A DNA stretch of 64,000 nucleotides from assembly GCA_029891345.1 (NCBI GenBank), contig CM057009.1:310093166-310157165 (forward strand), in the 5' to 3' direction. The first letter of the stretch is position 1; every line of letters starts with the position of its first letter. This document shows positions 61,650-64,000 of the stretch, in pieces. The notes beneath the pieces are model-generated. The model was not told the origin of the DNA, did not search any database, and worked only from the letters and a program-made list of their open reading frames with translations. The translations under genes were made by a program, and so were the position numbers. Source of the stretch: Dryococelus australis (lineage: Eukaryota; Arthropoda; Insecta; Phasmatodea; Phasmatidae).

Positions 61650-62025
61650 TACTGCCGTATCCTTGGAAGGCCATCCGTTCCTTCTACGTCGTAGGAGGAA
61701 CGGTAGAGCCACGACATTAGGATACCATCCTGTAGAAATTGGCTTGTCAGCTCGAAGTTGCCCCTTCCTCATCACTCCCACTGTGGTGTCGAGGAGGGGT
61801 TCTTCTTTGAGTTCGGGGAGACCAGTGACCCCGGGACCCTCACCACATCACCATTGGAAGGCCACCTGTTCCTTGCACCACGTGGAAGGAACAGTAGAGC
61901 CATGACATTAGGTACGCTCCTGATGGATTGGACTTGCCAACGAGATGCCCAACTCTCATCGCTCCCTTAGTGGTGTCGAGAGGGCTGAAGTCTGTTGCAG
62001 GGAAGTCTACTCCCATGGGACACCT
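61650..62025 (+). repeat. Two tandem hairpin modules in family F copy 2
   Basis: Two units of about 190 bp (ccttggaaggccatc... and cattggaaggccacc...) each hold a near-palindrome. Unit 1 (about 61677-61705) pairs ccgttcct with aggaacgg and ctacg with cgtag. Unit 2 (about 61866-61894) pairs ctgttcctt with aaggaacag. Both then read (g)tagagcca(c/t)gacattagg, continue to a t-gtggtgtcgag box, and are separated by a gaccccgggaccctcacc-type spacer. Confidence 0.8.
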
Positions 62026-62317
62026 GCACACTGTTAAACACTAACACCTCAACTACCCAACTCCTGCTGCTCTGATCTGTACCTCATGCCGTACACCCAT
62101 AGGGGTGGAGGGCTAGAAAGGCAAGGGCAATTGCTAAGCTTTCCCAGGACATACGTATCCTTTCTAGCGAGTTCGGGTTACCCAGTCTACGGGAACAAGC
62201 TGCGCTTCAACGACTTCTCAGCATACCAGTTCCAGACATCATTCCCATCGGATTGTTCGAGCCACCCACCACGGTCGCGGAGGGATATCATCCTGTAGTG
62301 CAGGAGGCACTCTTTGA

Positions 62318-62542
62318 CATCAGACAGACAAACCCGAACCACAGCCAGAAGCACCTGTACCGGAACAGATCACACCCCAGTCAGTGCGAATACACGGGTA
62401 CCCGCCAACCCCACGCCACCTCGCCGAACTGCGGTACCACTACCCAAGCTGGTACCTCGTAGGGCCTGACTTCATGCCCAGGTGTCGACCCACGAGGCCC
62501 ATACTGTACACCGGGCGGGCACCTGCGCCTCGGACCGAATAA
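62318..62542 (+). CDS. Proline-rich C-terminal coding fragment of family F
   Basis: This frame is open from a stop at 62315-62317 to TAA at 62540-62542 (74 codons). It has no ATG at its start, so it is the end of a longer broken ORF. It reads DKPEPQPEAPVPEQITPQSV, then YPPTPRHLAELRYHYPSWYL and RPILYTGRAPAPRTE. Proline, glutamate and arginine are strongly enriched, unlike the other two frames. It lies about 70 bp before the purine-rich tract and LTR start, the place of the last ORF end in a gypsy-type element. No domain is recognised. Confidence 0.4.
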   Translation, partial: HQTDKPEPQPEAPVPEQITPQSVRIHGYPPTPRHLAELRYHYPSWYLVGPDFMPRCRPTRPILYTGRAPAPRTE

Positions 62543-62639
62543 AGTAGATTAGACGCAACTCGCCTAGCGTTGCCCAAGTTACCTAGAGGCGGGGGCAGCC
62601 TGACAGCGGGGACTGTCACGCGTCAAGAAATAAAAATAT

Positions 62640-63235
62640 CTTGAATATTGTGATTGCTAAAATGCAGTGAATAGGGTTAAAGACTGTTCACAGTAAAGTG
62701 AGCACTTTTCAGACACTAGTTACTTTTTTATTTCTGCCATATTTTATCGTTTAACCAACTTTCGAATAAATATGGACATGTAAGTAATAAACACAATATG
62801 TAGATTCCACCGCACACGCAAGTTAAAGCCTAAGGCTAAAGTAAAATATATTTATTGACTATTATTCCAAATGAGACTGCTTTCAAAAGTGCTCACTTTA
62901 CCGTGAATAGTCTATGCCTTAGTTTTGTGTTGCCTTTATTGATAACTTTCCAGGCATATTTATTACCGTTATATTTATGCATATAAAATATTCAATTAAA
63001 AAAACTTGCAAGTGTTGTTGGCAACATCGCATCACAAATCTATATCTCGAAAATATGGCACCGGTGTTTCTTGTGGTTGCTGGTCATTACCAACATGGCT
63101 GCCGCTGTAAACATTGCAATTGCTTGCTGAACATCTAAAATATTTCTACAGTACATATTTCATATACATGTAATTTATTTTCACATTTTTCAATTTTTTT
63201 TTTTATTTCGTGCTCTCTAAATACATGATGTGTAG
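62640..63235 (+). repeat. Interspersed repeat R1, copy interrupted by a MITE
   Basis: It aligns with the reverse complement of 18180-18556, on both sides of the 233-bp element at 62681-62913. See the copy at 18180 for shared stretches. The two copies have diverged noticeably, so the family is old. Confidence 0.75.
62681..62913. mobile_element. MITE with ~29-bp terminal inverted repeats
   Basis: The left end (62681-62709) reads agactgttcacagtaaagtg followed by agcactttt. The right end, read inversely from 62913, is agactattcacggtaaagtg followed by agcactttt, with two differences. The 233-bp unit has no coding capacity. It interrupts repeat R1 exactly where the copy at 18180-18556 is continuous (gaatagggtt next to ccttaa). 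The target duplication is not clean enough to call the superfamily. Confidence 0.85.
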
Positions 63236-64000
63236 TCTGGGATGGCTGTTGTTATTATGCGTTTATGCATTGGGCTGTGATGAGCTATACTTCCTGTTTC
63301 ACAATTACAGTCGACTTTCGATTATCCACAATAATGGAGGGGACGATTGCCGCGGATAACCCAAAATCGTGGATAATCCGCATACTAAGAGAAAAATGCA
63401 GTTTTTCCAACACTAAGTTTCGTATGGTCGTAACTGAATACTGGGTGTTTCAGTGTGAAACCTAGCCTATCCTTGACATACTACTGTATTTATCCGCATA
63501 TTTTATGGCCTCGCATAATTTCCGTACCCTATTATTTATTAACAAACCAAGAAATTAAAAAATGTGTAATTTTTGCACCCGTAATTTCTAACTTACAAGA
63601 CCAGAATATAAAGTGTGTAAAATATGCGGGTAGTCATGGTAGTTCTGTCGTGAACATTACAAGAAATGTGCAGCTACAGTTAATACAAACAACACAGCGG
63701 GATGCGTGTAGTGTTTATCGCAGAGTGATACTGGACACTGAAGTTGCGTAAGAGGGAAGGCAGGCTGACATCACTCAGTTGCTAGGCAACAGGCTACCTA
63801 CCCCCCCCCCCCCCAGAGGGGGAACAGACGTGCAAAGTGAACTGCATGTCGCTCGTGTCACACACACACCTCCCACACTGTCAAGTGCATGCGGCATACA
63901 GCTGGCTCTTTCAGCATGTGGAAAACAGTGTATAATGTAGGAAACCAGTTTCTCCTTCCATTCCCAGTTCTTCAAAAAAATATTGTGTTTGTTTCACACA
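63236..64000. other. 3' flank with a pogo/Tigger-like end and a C-run
   Basis: At 63308 a TA is followed by cagtcgactttcgattatcc, the typical outer sequence of pogo/Tigger inverted repeats. A gcggataac / gtggataatccgc pair a little further in supports this. No right-hand partner lies in the window. A C-run of 14 is at 63801-63814. Short open frames (63265-63465, 63455-63751) show no domain. Confidence 0.45.

Larger units (their letters stand above)
61101..62640 (+). mobile_element. LTR-element family F, copy 2 (plus)
   Basis: It contains an LTR-like promoter region with gtataaaaggg at about 61198-61208 and an aataaaca signal near 61551, ending about 61613 (ctgtgtcaca). A leader with two tandem hairpin modules (61650-62020) follows, then a proline-rich coding end (62318-62542) and, after ggcgggggcagcctg, the start tgtcacg of a cut-off second LTR near 62615. 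This order (LTR, leader, last ORF end, purine tract, LTR start) fits a gypsy-type element that lost most of its interior. The island is GC-rich against AT-rich flanks. Boundaries are approximate. Confidence 0.6.

Overview
This is an AT-rich, intron- and transposon-dominated window from an animal nuclear genome. The one host gene with good evidence is the 3' end of an NT5DC2/NT5DC3-type gene (5'-nucleotidase domain-containing protein, HAD superfamily) on the + strand. Insect-like mobile DNA (Tc1 and mariner relatives, Ty3/gypsy elements, tRNA-headed SINE-like repeats) and the spelling of the nucleotidase exons suggest an arthropod, probably an insect with a large genome. I cannot name the species.

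Host gene: three exons (8801-8941, 32429-32580, 55489-55693) join in phase with GT/AG borders into 165 codons plus a stop. They are separated by two introns of about 23 kb each. Upstream exons must lie before the window. Possible poly(A) signals lie at 56360-56532. Almost everything else is intron, or 3' flank after about 56.5 kb.

Layout: 0-4.56 kb is a + strand Ty3/gypsy relic ending in an 18-bp tandem repeat. 6.56-8.0 kb is a - strand gypsy fragment. 8.8 kb is the first exon. 9.04-9.71 and 16.5-17.4 kb are elements with long terminal inverted repeats and transposase scraps. 12.5-13.6 and 14.2-15.4 kb are two Tc1 relics. 17.5, 29.1 and 31.3 kb are copies of one tRNA-headed SINE-like family. 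20.6-29.0 kb is a - strand gypsy element with an 880-bp LTR, a lysine-tRNA-type primer site and an open RNase H ORF. 32.4 kb is the second exon. 34.8-37.9 kb is a + strand gypsy element with a leucine-tRNA-type primer site. 39.4-40.1 kb is a zinc-finger relic on the - strand. 40.26-40.62 kb is a minisatellite. 41.2-44.5 kb is another - strand gypsy relic. 48.5-50.4 kb and 61.1-62.6 kb are two members of one LTR family, in opposite orientation, whose leader carries a duplicated hairpin module. 50.9-53.2 kb is a mariner relic split by a solo LTR. 55.5 kb is the last exon. 56-64 kb is 3' flank with an AT microsatellite, the second LTR-family copy, a MITE and a pogo-like end.

No mobile element appears able to move by itself: every pol region carries stops, frameshifts or lost catalytic residues. 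The most informative observations are the nested insertions (solo LTR in mariner; MITE in an older repeat whose empty copy is also in the window), the hairpin modules with an apparent compensatory change, the unclassified zinc-finger relic, and seven C/G homopolymers that are all 13-14 bases long.
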